A stretch of 64,000 nt of DNA, taken from the NCBI RefSeq assembly GCF_009754905.2, contig NZ_CP066775.1, positions 434,001 through 498,000 of the forward strand, written 5' to 3'. Position 1 is the first letter of the stretch. Every line of letters starts with the position of its first letter. The position numbers and the translations under genes were made by a program. Below are positions 30,957-41,495 of the stretch, one piece after another. The notes beneath the pieces are model-generated. The model saw only the letters and a list, made by a program, of their open reading frames with translations. It did no database searches and was not told the origin of the DNA. Origin of the DNA: Mucilaginibacter ginkgonis. GTDB lineage: Bacteria > Bacteroidota > Bacteroidia > Sphingobacteriales > Sphingobacteriaceae.

Positions 30957-33866
30957 TTGAAAATTGCAACTTACAATATCAATGGGATCAACGGTCGTCT
31001 GGCCGTACTGCTGCGCTGGCTGAGTGAGGCGCAGCCCGATATTGTCTGCCTGCAGGAATTGAAAGCCGAAAATTCCAGGTTCCCTGAAAAGGAGCTTAAA
31101 GCAGCCGGCTACAACGCCATTTGGACCGGGCAAAAAAGCTGGAACGGGGTTGCCGTCCTTTCTACAGCGGAAATTCAGGAGCTGCGTAACGATCTGCCGG
31201 GCGAGGATAAAGAATTTACCCACAGCCGTTATATCGAAGCTTTTACCCATAGCCTGGTGGTCGGGTGTCTGTATTTGCCCAACGGCAACCCATATCCGGG
31301 TCCGAAGTTCGATTACAAACTGCGCTGGTTTCAGCGGCTGGCTGATCATGCAAAAGGACTGATCGACCGCGATCTGCCGGTACTCCTGATTGGCGATTAT
31401 AACGTTATGCCAACGGAACTGGATACCTACAAACCCGAAAAATACCTGGACAATGCACTGTTCCGGGTAGAGTCACGTGAAACTTACAAAGCTTTGGTTG
31501 ACCAGGGGTGGACGGATGCCATTAGAAAACTATATCCTGAAGAGCGGATCTATACGTTCTGGGATTACCTGCGCGATGCCTATGGCCGGAATGCGGGATT
31601 AAGGCTCGATCATTTTTTGCTGAATAAGCGCGTAGCATCCCGGCTTATTACAGGAGGCGTTTATAAGGAAGTACGCGGATGGACAGGCGCAAGCGATCAT
31701 GCCCCGGTTTGGATCGAACTGGACGATAGTAGTCCGCCCGGGAAGAGGAATAAAAATGAGATGGGCAAAAAAAACAATCCTGCGGCACACGCGGCAGGAC
31801 CGGAAGTTTCCGAACCGAAAGGTTTGGAAGATATGCTGGAGAGCCTCCCCGAAATACCGCTGCCTGTTAACATCAAACCGATGAAAGCAACGCTCGTCGA
31901 CGAACCGTTTGACGAATCTGGCTGGATCTATGAGATTAAATGGGACGGGTACCGGGCCGTTGCGACTATCAGTAATGGCGAGGTCAACCTTATTTCGAGA
32001 AATAACCTGGTATTTGAACAGTTTGCACCCATTAATGAGTTATTAGCAAAGAGCGGCTTAAATGCTATTTTAGATGGGGAGATCGTTGCTTTAAATGAGC
32101 AAGGCACTGCTGATTTTGGTGCGCTGCAAAACTGGCGCAATACAAAAAGTGCCCACCTGGTCTATTATGTCTTTGACATCCTTTGGTATAAAGGAAAGGA
32201 CCTAACCGGCTTGCCCTTAAAAGCAAGGCGTGAAATTCTTGATGCCGTCCTACCAAAGGATAATGAAATGCTTCGGCCAAGCCAGGCATTTGAAGTAGGT
32301 GGAACCGAGTTCTTTGAAGCGGCGAAAAGAATGAACCTGGAAGGGATCATCGCCAAGCGTGCGGATAGTTTGTATACTTCGGATGCACGGTCGCGAGAAT
32401 GGCTAAAGATCAAAGCCAAGCGCCGACAGGAAGTGGTGATTGCCGGCTTCACCCGAAATGAAGGAACGGTTAAATATTTCAGTGCCCTGGCTATCGGTGT
32501 TTACGACCAGAAAGGCGTATTGCGTTACATCGGTAAGGTTGGCACAGGCTTTAACGATAAAAAGCAAAAAGAGCTGATGGCCCAGTTTGAACCGTTGATT
32601 ACCGCGGAAAGCCCCTTTGATGTGAAGCCGGATGTGGATGAACCTTCACAGTTCCGGCCGAGGCGTTTAGGCGCTAAGGCGACCTGGCTAAAACCCAAGC
32701 TGGTTTGCGAAGTAGAATTTGCAGAGATGACCAGTGATGGCAAAGTCCGGCAAGCCTCATTCAAAGGCATGCGCAGCGATAAGAACCCGAAAGATGTGGT
32801 GATGGAGGTTGCCGCTGATACAGAACAGCTGGTAGAGGAAGCGAAAATAAAAAGTGAAGCTATAGTTATTAAGTCATCCCCAAACGTTAAGGGCAAAAAG
32901 ACGGCGGCACCGACACCCGGGAAATTGCTAACGGAACCGCTGCTGACCTTGGCAAATGATACTGAGGAAAAGAAAGTAGGGGGTCACCTGCTCAAATTCA
33001 CACACCTGAATAAATTATACTGGCCGGAAGACGGCGTGAGCAAGCGGGACATGTTCAACTACTACCATCAGGTCGCACCCTATATGTTGCCTTATCTCAA
33101 AGACCGGCCTATGTCACTGAACCGCTTTCCTGGCGGAATATATGGCGAAAGCTTTTATCAAAAAAATGTGAAAGATAAGGCGCCCGCCTGGGCTAAGACC
33201 ATGCCACATGCCAATGAGAAAGGGGAGGACAAGGATTATCTGTTAGGCAACGATGAAGCCACATTGCTGTGGATGGCTTCTTTGGGTTGTATTGAAATGA
33301 ACCCATGGTTCAGCCGCGCACAATCACCTGATAACCCAGACTATTGCGTGATAGACCTCGATCCCGATAAACAGCATTTCGATCAGGTCATTCAGGCTGC
33401 ACAGGAAGTTAAAAAAGTGCTCGATGCAATCGATGTACCCGCTTACCCTAAAACTTCCGGCTCAACCGGTATGCATATTTACATCCCGCTCGGTGCAAAG
33501 TATACGTACGACCAAAGCCAGCTTTTTGCGAATATCATTGTTAAACTGGTACAAAAGCAAATCCCGGATTTCACGACGTTGGAAAGGATGATCGCCAATC
33601 GCGGTGGTAAAATGTATCTGGACTTTATGCAAAACCGTCCCGGTGCGACCATTGCGGGTGTTTACTCGTTGAGACCAAAGCCTGGCGCGACTGTATCTAT
33701 GCCCGTCACCTGGGATGAAGTCAGGCCGGGTCTGACCATGCGTCATTTTACCATTCATAATGCCATCGATCGTTTGAAAGAAACGGGCGACCTTTTTGAG
33801 GGGGTGTTAGGTGAAGGTATTGATTTGTTCAAGACCTTGGAAAAAGTAAGAACGCTCGGTGTCTAA
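30957..33866 (+). CDS. Fused exonuclease III - DNA ligase - LigD polymerase
   Basis: A single 969-residue chain. Residues 1-255 are an ExoIII-family nuclease: [21 protein letters not shown] (Glu34), GDYNVMP (Asp147, Asn149) and SDHAPVW (Asp247, His248). Residues 306-640 are an ATP-dependent ligase with nucleophile Lys328 in EIKWDGYR, then [15 protein letters not shown] and REWLKIK. Residues about 670-965 are the LigD polymerase/primase domain with catalytic VIDLDPD and [13 protein letters not shown]. LigD enzymes repair double-strand breaks with Ku. Usual LigD carries a 3'-phosphoesterase domain, which I do not find; ExoIII may supply 3' processing. The start is TTG, required by the conserved N-terminus. 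No Ku gene is in the window. Confidence 0.92.
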   Translation: MKIATYNINGINGRLAVLLRWLSEAQPDIVCLQELKAENSRFPEKELKAAGYNAIWTGQKSWNGVAVLSTAEIQELRNDLPGEDKEFTHSRYIEAFTHSLVVGCLYLPNGNPYPGPKFDYKLRWFQRLADHAKGLIDRDLPVLLIGDYNVMPTELDTYKPEKYLDNALFRVESRETYKALVDQGWTDAIRKLYPEERIYTFWDYLRDAYGRNAGLRLDHFLLNKRVASRLITGGVYKEVRGWTGASDHAPVWIELDDSSPPGKRNKNEMGKKNNPAAHAAGPEVSEPKGLEDMLESLPEIPLPVNIKPMKATLVDEPFDESGWIYEIKWDGYRAVATISNGEVNLISRNNLVFEQFAPINELLAKSGLNAILDGEIVALNEQGTADFGALQNWRNTKSAHLVYYVFDILWYKGKDLTGLPLKARREILDAVLPKDNEMLRPSQAFEVGGTEFFEAAKRMNLEGIIAKRADSLYTSDARSREWLKIKAKRRQEVVIAGFTRNEGTVKYFSALAIGVYDQKGVLRYIGKVGTGFNDKKQKELMAQFEPLITAESPFDVKPDVDEPSQFRPRRLGAKATWLKPKLVCEVEFAEMTSDGKVRQASFKGMRSDKNPKDVVMEVAADTEQLVEEAKIKSEAIVIKSSPNVKGKKTAAPTPGKLLTEPLLTLANDTEEKKVGGHLLKFTHLNKLYWPEDGVSKRDMFNYYHQVAPYMLPYLKDRPMSLNRFPGGIYGESFYQKNVKDKAPAWAKTMPHANEKGEDKDYLLGNDEATLLWMASLGCIEMNPWFSRAQSPDNPDYCVIDLDPDKQHFDQVIQAAQEVKKVLDAIDVPAYPKTSGSTGMHIYIPLGAKYTYDQSQLFANIIVKLVQKQIPDFTTLERMIANRGGKMYLDFMQNRPGATIAGVYSLRPKPGATVSMPVTWDEVRPGLTMRHFTIHNAIDRLKETGDLFEGVLGEGIDLFKTLEKVRTLGV

Positions 33867-33898
33867 GCGCGCCACCATATATATTTAAGCAAAAAAAG

Positions 33899-34149
33899 AT
33901 GGAATTTAAAGGATTCGTCAAAGTCAAAGGCGCATGGGAGCATAACATTAAAATTATCAGCCTGGAAATACCGCGCGATGCATTAGTGGTGTTTACTGGT
34001 ACCTCAGGTTCAGGCAAGTCCTCATTTGCCTTCGGAATGTATATGCTGAAGCCCAAAGAAGATACCTCGAGCCCGTTTCCCCTTATGCCACAGAGCCGCA
34101 CTGGCCTGTATCTGGCAAAATATCTTCAATAATTCATGGAGACAGCTAA
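33899..34149 (+). pseudogene. Truncated, frameshifted UvrA-family fragment
   Basis: The first 45 codons ([15 protein letters not shown], then [15 protein letters not shown]) match the N-terminus of UvrA-type ABC ATPases with Walker [10 protein letters not shown]. Near 34040 the frame breaks. In the shifted frame [16 protein letters not shown] continues the UvrA pattern, then homology ends and a stop occurs at 34147. Only about 65 residues of a protein of more than 700 remain, so this is a remnant, probably of a UvrA paralogue of the drug-resistance/LigD-neighbour type. It follows the LigD fusion by 32 bp. Confidence 0.85.
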
Positions 34150-34216
34150 GTGATAGTGTGCGTGGTTAAATCGCAGCGCAATACATTATATATGTATCAT
34201 CAAATTTAACTGAGTA

Positions 34217-34369
34217 TTAGGAATTAGAATGACCTCTGTGATTTTTGCATTTGTCAGAGCAGTATTTCACTTCTGCCCATACCTTTTGCCATTTCTTTCG
34301 CCAGGTAAAAGTTCGCCCACAGGACACACACACCTTTTGAGGCAGGTTTTGCTTTTTAACCCCGTTCAT
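34217..34369 (-). CDS. DUF2256 protein, 50 aa
   Basis: A short gene found by direct translation of the reverse strand: [21 protein letters not shown], split around the C-x2-C knuckle, followed by [11 protein letters not shown] with a second C-x3-C pair. This is the DUF2256 pattern, a small zinc-binding protein often encoded near photolyase/cryptochrome genes. It starts inside the final codons of the DUF4385 gene (14-nt overlap), so the two are translated together. Function is unknown. Confidence 0.85.
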   Translation of the reverse strand: MNGVKKQNLPQKVCVSCGRTFTWRKKWQKVWAEVKYCSDKCKNHRGHSNS

Positions 34370-34841
34370 GTTTCCATTGTTTCTTTAAGTTGACATAAAG
34401 TTTGTTCGCTTCAGCGGCTTTCCAGCGCTCATAGAAGATGGTAGCTGCCGCAGCTTTCTCTGACTCACCGGTTCCGCGTTCTAAAGGCGCATAGTGTTTT
34501 TCTGCGTCGTATTTTTTACCGCCTTTGTAATTGGCATATCGCCGCGCCCGGGTATAACCCATCTGTAAATATTTGCGGGCCATATCGGCGCCGACAAAGT
34601 CACCAGCACTTAAGTAATCTAAGAATTGCTGATAAATTTTCGTTGAGCTGGCTTCAGCAATCTCTCTGGTTTTGAAACGCCAGTTGGTACCAATCTCGCT
34701 TTTATAAGGTTCGCATATCAGTACGCCCTGGTCTCCCTTACCCACACGGTAAAGCTCTGGCTGCACCCGGTAATCTATATCGGGACGCCATGGATAATTC
34801 GAGTAATCAAAATTCAGATAAGACGGCTGCCGGCGTTTCAT
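34356..34841 (-). CDS. DUF4385 protein, 161 aa
   Basis: A complete DUF4385 protein: [35 protein letters not shown], then the highly conserved [20 protein letters not shown] and an end rich in Lys/Trp. The family occurs in bacteria and viruses and its function is unknown. It overlaps the downstream DUF2256 gene by 14 nt. The upstream region to the divergent histidine kinase (34842-35000) is AT-rich and probably holds both promoters. Confidence 0.9.
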   Translation of the reverse strand: MKRRQPSYLNFDYSNYPWRPDIDYRVQPELYRVGKGDQGVLICEPYKSEIGTNWRFKTREIAEASSTKIYQQFLDYLSAGDFVGADMARKYLQMGYTRARRYANYKGGKKYDAEKHYAPLERGTGESEKAAAATIFYERWKAAEANKLYVNLKKQWKHERG

Positions 34842-35000
34842 ATTTAGTATCGATGTTGCAAAACTGTTGTCAAATCAGCTACGTTCTGCGGATAAATTAT
34901 CAGACATTTTTATATATCGTTAGTTTTTTTAAAATTTACCCATCCCTATCGGAATTGTACCTAAGCCTTGCAGTTAATTTAATTGTAGCTTAGCATCGCT

Positions 35001-36169
35001 ATGAAAGAAATAGGCGGTATCAATATTATTCCCGAAAACGATGCAGAGCGCGTAGCAGCCCTGGAACGTTACCAGATCGCCGGATCGCAGAAGGAAACGG
35101 CGTTTGATAGCATTTGCCGGCTGGCTTGCGAACTGTTTTCCGTTCCTATTAGCCATATTTCTTTTCTGGATGCCGATACGGAATATATCAAGGCTGAAGT
35201 AGGCATGAACGGGTTGGAGCGGCTTGGCCGTGCCGAAGGCTTCTGTGCCCTGGCTATCTTAAAGCCGGAGGTCATGTTGATTGAAGATGCGAGCCATCAT
35301 GAGGTCTTTGCCAATCACCCTTATGTCACAGGTGAAACCATGATCCGGTTTTACGCCGCCGCTCCGGTAATTACACCGGATGGATATATAATCGGAACAT
35401 TATGTTTGATCGATCAATCACCACGCCGGTTAAACAACAAAGAACGGGAACTGCTACAGCATTTGGCCAGGGTCGTCATGGAACAAACCGAACTCCGAAA
35501 CGACAATATCAATCTGGTACAGCAGCGCGACCAGTTTATAGAGATTGCCAGCCATGAAATGCGCACGCCATTAACAACATTGAAGGCGGCCGCGCAGATA
35601 TTAGGTCAAAAAAATACCGGCGATGCAGGGCTAATCGCGCAGGTCAACAAAAGTGTTCAAAAGCTTTCCGGCATGGTAAACGATATGTTTGATGCATTAA
35701 AGCTTTCAAAAAATACTTTCGACCTTAACCGGACTTCTTTTAACCTGCAAGCACTGATTAACAGTTGTCGGGATCAGGTCCGCCTGGTTAGCAAAAAAGA
35801 ATTGATTATTGAGGGTGAAAGCAATTTTAAAGTGAGTGCTGATGAACAAAAGATCGAGCGTGTTTTGTACAACTTGATACAGAATTCTATAAAATACGCA
35901 CCCAGGTCCGGCATCATCATCAGAACGGAAAAGCTACCAGGTTTTATAAAAATTAGTGTGATCGATCAGGGCCGGGCATTCCTGCGGACAAATTACCGTT
36001 GATTTTCCGGCGCTACTATCGTTTGGATCCAAGTGGTGTGCAAACAGGATTGGGCTTAGGCCTGTATATATCAGCCGAGATCATTAAGCAACATGGCGGT
36101 GATATAGGTGTTACATCTGAACCTGAAAAGGGCTGCACATTTTGGTTTACATTACCGTCAGGTATTTAA
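35001..36169 (+). pseudogene. GAF-domain histidine kinase, broken by a one-base frameshift
   Basis: Residues 1-170 hold a GAF domain (FDSICRLACELFSVPISHISF, split over helix and strand), then HisKA with SHEMRTPLTTLKAAAQ and the start of the ATPase domain with NLIQNSIKYA (N-box). The frame ends early at 36002, shortly after VIDQG. Adding one base in the GGCCGGGC run near 35970-35978 restores GPGIPADKLPLIF, then GLGLGLYISAEI (G2 box) and a natural end FWFTLPSGI at 36169. So this is a recently broken gene or a sequence error. The full length would be about 389 residues. Its stop overlaps the stop of the convergent large hybrid kinase. Confidence 0.88.
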
Positions 36170-39100
36170 ATCCCGGAGTTACCCTTAGACAAATCATTGT
36201 AGGGCAATGTAAAATGAAAAGTAGCCCCTTTGCCTATTTCGCTTTCTGCCCAGATACGCCCGCCGTGACGGGTTACGATCTCCGAACTTAAATATAAGCC
36301 TATACCAAAACCGGAGATATATTGGGTTTGACTGTTTTCTACCCTGTAGTAGCGTTCGAACAAAAGGTTCAGATCAGCGGGTTTAATACCCACGCCTTCA
36401 TCTCTCACACTTACTCTTATCTCGTTACCCGAGGTAATGCAACTTATCTCCACGGGTTTGTCCCTCGCATATTTCACGGCGTTGCTTAAAAGATTGGTTA
36501 GCACCGTTCCGATTTTATCATGATCGGCAGATATCGTCACCGGCTCGCAATTAATCTCAAAGCTTTGTTTACCTGCCGTAAGGCTCACATCGGCTACCAT
36601 TTCGCGGATAAGCTCATCCAGTCTGAACACAGAAATGTTCAATTGAATCTTCCCTGATTCCAGGCGCGAAACATTAAGGAACCCGTTAATCAGGCCAGTC
36701 ATTTTGCGAACTTGTGATGTTACTTTCTCGAAAAGTGAAGTATTAAACTTATCATCCTTTTTTTGGGCATTCGATAAGCCAATTTGCGAAAAACCACCCA
36801 GAGACGTCAGCGGCGTTTTTAGCTCATGGCTTACCATACCTATAAAATCGTTTTTCCGCAAATCGTCTTCCTTCGACTCAGTAATGTCCAGAATTGTCCC
36901 GACCACAGAAATCACTTCACCTTTAGCATCCAGTTCTACTTTACCCGATGAATTGAGCCATTTTCGTTTGCTGCCATCAAACGGCTGAATTTGGTAATCT
37001 TCGCTGAAACTGCCTTTCGTTTCTACCGCTTTGGCGATTGCCTGGCTAAAACGTTCACGATGTTCTGGTACAACTACTTTTAAGGTATTTTCATAAGATA
37101 GCACTGCGTCCGGTGGAATTGCGTGAATGACGCGTGCGCGTGGTGATACTTCGAGGAGGTCAGTTTCTAAGGTGATTCGGTAAATCCCCATTCCGGAAGC
37201 ATCCATTGCCAGGCGAAGGGTGTCACTGACTTTCTCCAGTTCCTGCCTGGCAGTTACCTGTGTGGTCACATCCGATGCAACAGCGATCATTCCATTGATC
37301 AGATTATTTTCATCTTTAAGGGCTTCAACCGTCAGGTTGACGTAAACCGTTTCATCTTTTCCGAATCGATGCAGAATAACCGGGATTTCTATAGCCACAA
37401 ATCGCTCTCCGGTCTGATAAACCGTATCCATAATCTGCCTGAACCCCTGGGCATCCAGCTCGGGAATAGCATCAAATAATGGTCGTTTAGCTGTGGCTTC
37501 TTTGGTGCGCCCCCAATACATCAGCATCCGCTGGTTAGCCATTTCAATAATATGATTGGGGCCGCGATAGATGGCCATGGCCACAGGCGCTTCTGTCAAC
37601 AAGCTCCTAAGCTGTTCTTCCGCGTGCCCGCGGGCTTTGCTTATGTTGATCTGGGCGCGGACTTTGGTCAGCAGTTCTGCAGCAGAAAAAGGTTTAACCA
37701 GATAGTCATCGGCTCCTGCCTCAAGCCCATCGATCCGGGCTTCTTCTCCAGCACGCGCAGATAGAAATATTACCGGAATACGATAAAAATCCTCATTACT
37801 CCTGATATATTGCAGAAGCGCCTTTCCATCCATCACCGGCATCATCACGTCGCTTAATATTAAACATGGAACAGCTTTCTTAATTTGCTTAAGCGCCTCT
37901 GCGCCATTTGATGCGGTTTCAATGGTAAAATAAGGTTCCAGAAGGCGTTTTAGATAAGCGCGCATATCGCCGTTATCATCCACTATCAGTATCCGGGTTT
38001 CTTTGTTTACTGTATTGTCCTGGCTGCTAACTACGTCACTGACTGTGTGTGTAACTTCATCAGAACTTTTATTGGCCTCATCCTGAAGCAAGCTGTAAGC
38101 TTCGCGTATAAAAGGTGCGGTCGCTGCTTCGAGACTAGTTTCCCGCACGCTATCTACGACCTGAGCAGGGGGAAGGTGCATTTTTCCTGAAGGAATCTTA
38201 ACAGTAAAAGTACTGCCGCTTCCTTCGATGCTCCTGACACTAATCTCACCACCATGCAGTTCCACCAATTCGTTTACGAGCGACAGACCTATGCCTGTGC
38301 CTTCATGGGTACGGCCGGCGGAGTTTTCTACCCGGTGAAACCGCTCAAACATATGCGGTAGCTCTTTTTGGGGAATACCCACGCCTGTATCTGAGACTTC
38401 CAGCACGGCAAAATTGCCCATCTGCCTTAATTCTACTGTGATTCTGCCCTGTAACGTATACTTGAATGCGTTTGATAATAAATTAAGAACAATCTTCTCC
38501 CACATTTGCCGGTCGGCGTAAAAAGTGCCGGAAAGTACATCGCAACTTACCACCAGTTCCATCCCGGCTTTCTCAATGATAGAACGGAAACTACTGGCAA
38601 GATCGACGGTTAGCTCTGAAAGGTTCAGCGGCTGGTAAGCCGCTTGTACCCGCCCGGCTTCTACCCGGCTGTAATCCAGCAGGTTGTTTACCAGTTTCAG
38701 CAGGCGCATGGCATTGCGATGCGTGGCATCGATCTGCGATTTTTTATGTTCATCAGCTTCCGTTTGAAGCAAGTCTTCCAATGGGCCGAGCATCAGCGTC
38801 AGCGGCGTCCGGAACTCGTGACTTACGTTGCTGAAAAAGGCGGTCTTAGAACGGTCTATCTCAGCTAATGCTTCTGCACGTTTTTGCTCCTGTTCGTAAG
38901 CATATACATTTGAAATAGCGGTATTAAACGTTCCGGCTAGCTGATTATAAAAATTCAGATAAGGCTGGTCCAAAGCTCGGCAAGCGCTAACACCTGCGAT
39001 GATAAAGCCGAACAGGTCGTTTTGCCCTGTGATCCTAACCGGTAATACCATGGCGGTATGCGGCGCAATTTCATAGGGTCCGCTTTCAAAATTACCAAAC

Positions 39101-39879
39101 AGTTCAGCCAAATGTTCCACTTCGAGCATTTCGCCTGAATCGATCAACTGCTGTAGTGGCCATTTACTGTTGGATAATGTAATACTTGAAGTAGCCAGGG
39201 CGCTACCATTGCTGACGCCGGCTGAACTTACCAGGTATGCTTCATTGCCAGAAAGCTCATAAAAAAGCATGAAGGGAATATCCAGCTGATAACTTTCATA
39301 CTGCGCACCGGTTAAGTCCGCGATCTCGGCAACTGATTTGGCCTTGCCAATAGAAGCACCAAGATCACGTAATACCTGGGTACGCCTCCCGGCCAGCATT
39401 TTTTCCGTGGTTTCGGTAATCGGGTGAAAGATGCCACCCACACCGCCGGACTCATCACGGATCGGGGCAAAAGAGAAGGTCATCCATGCTTCTTCCAAGT
39501 ACCCGTAACGGTCTAGAAACATCCGTTGATCAGTGATATAAGTGCCTTCGCCTTGTTCGCCACGAGTAAATTTATCACCGACAACGGGTAAGGCAGTTTC
39601 CCAGCAAATCCGGAAATTCTGCCCCATAGACTCGGGATGCTTGGCACCGCAGATCGGGCGGTAGCTATCGTTATAAATCTGAATGGTTTCCGGCCCCCAA
39701 GCAATCAGAATCGGGAATGTTGAAGAAAGACAGAGGCTCACCGATGTACGTAAGCTTTGCGGCCAGCCTTCAACTGGTCCTAAAGCTGTTTGTGACCAAT
39801 CCATAGAGCGGATTAATTTGCCCATTTCTCCACCGCCAGATAAAAATTGCTCGGTACTTTCGGTCACTCCTGAATCCAT
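36166..39879 (-). CDS. Hybrid sensor histidine kinase with two kinase modules, 1237 aa
   Basis: Domains in order: PAS-like sensor (about 45-160), GAF (165-330), first HisKA with SHEFRTP (His354), first HATPase with NLLSNAFKYT and GTGIGLSLV, receiver (about 635-750, ILIVDDNGDMR and LILSDVMMPVMDG with the phospho-Asp), two PAS domains (about 765-1000), second HisKA with SHELKTP near 1030, and second HATPase with NLLSNAVKYA and FGIGLYLSSEI. There is no output domain, so phosphate must pass to a separate regulator. No membrane helices are seen; cytoplasmic. The convergent neighbour kinase shares the last 4 bases. The ligand is unknown. Confidence 0.93.
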   Translation of the reverse strand: MDSGVTESTEQFLSGGGEMGKLIRSMDWSQTALGPVEGWPQSLRTSVSLCLSSTFPILIAWGPETIQIYNDSYRPICGAKHPESMGQNFRICWETALPVVGDKFTRGEQGEGTYITDQRMFLDRYGYLEEAWMTFSFAPIRDESGGVGGIFHPITETTEKMLAGRRTQVLRDLGASIGKAKSVAEIADLTGAQYESYQLDIPFMLFYELSGNEAYLVSSAGVSNGSALATSSITLSNSKWPLQQLIDSGEMLEVEHLAELFGNFESGPYEIAPHTAMVLPVRITGQNDLFGFIIAGVSACRALDQPYLNFYNQLAGTFNTAISNVYAYEQEQKRAEALAEIDRSKTAFFSNVSHEFRTPLTLMLGPLEDLLQTEADEHKKSQIDATHRNAMRLLKLVNNLLDYSRVEAGRVQAAYQPLNLSELTVDLASSFRSIIEKAGMELVVSCDVLSGTFYADRQMWEKIVLNLLSNAFKYTLQGRITVELRQMGNFAVLEVSDTGVGIPQKELPHMFERFHRVENSAGRTHEGTGIGLSLVNELVELHGGEISVRSIEGSGSTFTVKIPSGKMHLPPAQVVDSVRETSLEAATAPFIREAYSLLQDEANKSSDEVTHTVSDVVSSQDNTVNKETRILIVDDNGDMRAYLKRLLEPYFTIETASNGAEALKQIKKAVPCLILSDVMMPVMDGKALLQYIRSNEDFYRIPVIFLSARAGEEARIDGLEAGADDYLVKPFSAAELLTKVRAQINISKARGHAEEQLRSLLTEAPVAMAIYRGPNHIIEMANQRMLMYWGRTKEATAKRPLFDAIPELDAQGFRQIMDTVYQTGERFVAIEIPVILHRFGKDETVYVNLTVEALKDENNLINGMIAVASDVTTQVTARQELEKVSDTLRLAMDASGMGIYRITLETDLLEVSPRARVIHAIPPDAVLSYENTLKVVVPEHRERFSQAIAKAVETKGSFSEDYQIQPFDGSKRKWLNSSGKVELDAKGEVISVVGTILDITESKEDDLRKNDFIGMVSHELKTPLTSLGGFSQIGLSNAQKKDDKFNTSLFEKVTSQVRKMTGLINGFLNVSRLESGKIQLNISVFRLDELIREMVADVSLTAGKQSFEINCEPVTISADHDKIGTVLTNLLSNAVKYARDKPVEISCITSGNEIRVSVRDEGVGIKPADLNLLFERYYRVENSQTQYISGFGIGLYLSSEIVTRHGGRIWAESEIGKGATFHFTLPYNDLSKGNSGI

Positions 39880-40340
39880 CTTTCAAAAACACTTAAAAAA
39901 GTAAAGATAAAAAATAAGATGAACCGACAATCGTAACATCTATATAGTATTCGATCAAGTTTTAGCAATCTTAATGATATAGTATTTTGAATGAACTGGT
40001 CTAACAGTTTATGTAGTTTCTAGCTAACAACAAATGTTAAAATATTTAGGCTTGCAAAACATCCTGAACCGATGCTACAACTCCTTATCAATAAAAATCC
40101 GATTAACTGACATGCATATATCCGCTCGTTGCTATGTGCTTATGATCAAGCTAATGTTATCATTAAACTCGTGTAAAAGGAAATCGCGGATTAACGACTT
40201 TTTACCGCTTCGATTTCATCAAAACATTAAATCCAACTGCAACTGGACGAAAAATAAAAGGAACGTTAAATGTACAAGAACTTAAACATCCTTATATTTC
40301 GTATGTTAGCTATCGAAACTATCATTCCCACGGCACTTAT
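39880..40340. other. AT-rich gene-free stretch
   Basis: 460 bp between divergent genes. It holds only short unsupported frames (the longest, 83 codons, is low-complexity and Asn/Lys/Arg-rich). It must contain promoters for the leftward hybrid kinase and the rightward acyl-CoA dehydrogenase; a TATATTTC near 40290 weakly resembles the Bacteroidota -7 box TAnnTTTG. Nothing else was recognised. Confidence 0.5.
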
Positions 40341-41495
40341 ATGAATTTAGAAACTTTGATTGAAAAAGCTGCCGTTATTAGCAGGGAGGTAGCTGCACCC
40401 GAGGCGCTTACCGCTGACCGGGATGGAATGTGGGTAGCTTCCACTATGAGGGCATTGCAGGATAGCAAGCTAACGGGCCTGGTTGTACCCGAAGCACAAG
40501 GCGGTTTAGGACATGGTTTGCTGGCGCTGGCCCGGATCAGCGAGGAATTGGGTAAAGGTTATTCCTCTGCTGGGCTTTGTTTCGGAATGCATTGTGTGGG
40601 TACTGCCGTTATAGCTGCCAAATCGACCGGGTGGCAAAAAGAACAATACCTGGTACCGATTGCTGAAGGCAAGCATATTACTACACTGGCTCTAAGTGAG
40701 ATAGGTACAGGCGCGCACTTTTATTTTCCGCAAACACCTTTGATTGCCGTAACTGAGGAGGACTTTTTGGTTACCGGGACTAAATCATTTGTCACCAACG
40801 GCGGACACGCCGATTCCTACGTGGTCTCCACTTTAGGCGCAAGTGCTGAGGCCGAAGCTGACCAATTTTCTTGCATCCTTGTAGATTCGAATATGCCAGG
40901 CCTGGAATGGAGCAGCCCATGGGATGGTTTAGGCATGCGTGGTAACTCTTCTCTGACTTTGAATCTGAACGATGTGTACATTCCCGGACGGAACATTCTG
41001 GGAGAAAAAGGCGATCAACTTTGGTATATCTTTAATGTAGTGGCACCTTATTTCCTGATGACTATGGCAGGGACCTATTTGGGCATTGCAGAAGCCGCCT
41101 TAATAGAAGGCAAAGCCAGTTTAGCCAAGCGAAGTTATGCTCATAATGGTAGTGGCCTGGCAAGCGTCGGTTATCTGCAACATAAACTGGGTATACTCTG
41201 GGCGAATGTCGAGCGCACCAGACGCCTGGTTTATCATGCTGCGCAGGCAGGAGATCACAACGATCCAAATGCAATGCTGTTACTTTTAAGTGCGAAAGCC
41301 GAAGTTGCGCATTGCGTGGTGGATGTCGTTAACGAAGTGATGACCCTTGCAGGCGGACAGGGATACCAGCATAATTCCCATTTGGGTATGTTGATGAGGG
41401 ACGCCCGCGCTGCACACGTGATGTCACCAACTACCGATTTATTGTATACTTGGATGGGCAGAATATTGTTGGACCAGCCGATCTTTTCTGATTAA
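40341..41495 (+). CDS. Acyl-CoA dehydrogenase family protein
   Basis: A 384-residue flavoprotein of the acyl-CoA dehydrogenase fold: an N-terminal helical domain with GLVVPEAQGGLG (about 50-60), the middle beta-domain with ALSEIGTGAHFY and SFVTNGGHADSY near 120-160, and the C-terminal four-helix domain with the FAD/dimer motif LAGGQGYQHNSHLGMLMRDAR near 335-355. Substrate and catalytic base cannot be set; it could act on an acyl-CoA or, as in some relatives, on a non-CoA substrate. Its stop overlaps the start of a histidine kinase by one base (TAATG), an unusual partner that suggests the kinase gene is expressed with it. Confidence 0.9.
   Translation: MNLETLIEKAAVISREVAAPEALTADRDGMWVASTMRALQDSKLTGLVVPEAQGGLGHGLLALARISEELGKGYSSAGLCFGMHCVGTAVIAAKSTGWQKEQYLVPIAEGKHITTLALSEIGTGAHFYFPQTPLIAVTEEDFLVTGTKSFVTNGGHADSYVVSTLGASAEAEADQFSCILVDSNMPGLEWSSPWDGLGMRGNSSLTLNLNDVYIPGRNILGEKGDQLWYIFNVVAPYFLMTMAGTYLGIAEAALIEGKASLAKRSYAHNGSGLASVGYLQHKLGILWANVERTRRLVYHAAQAGDHNDPNAMLLLLSAKAEVAHCVVDVVNEVMTLAGGQGYQHNSHLGMLMRDARAAHVMSPTTDLLYTWMGRILLDQPIFSD

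Noticed and set aside
30957..33866. Two separate genes, ExoIII and LigD, wrongly merged
   Set aside because: The frame is continuous through the linker at residues 256-305 without a stop, and no separate start or intergenic signal is seen there.
40034..40285. 83-codon frame in the gap before the acyl-CoA dehydrogenase
   Set aside because: Low-complexity, Asn/Lys/Arg-rich, no motif and no plausible neighbour or start context.
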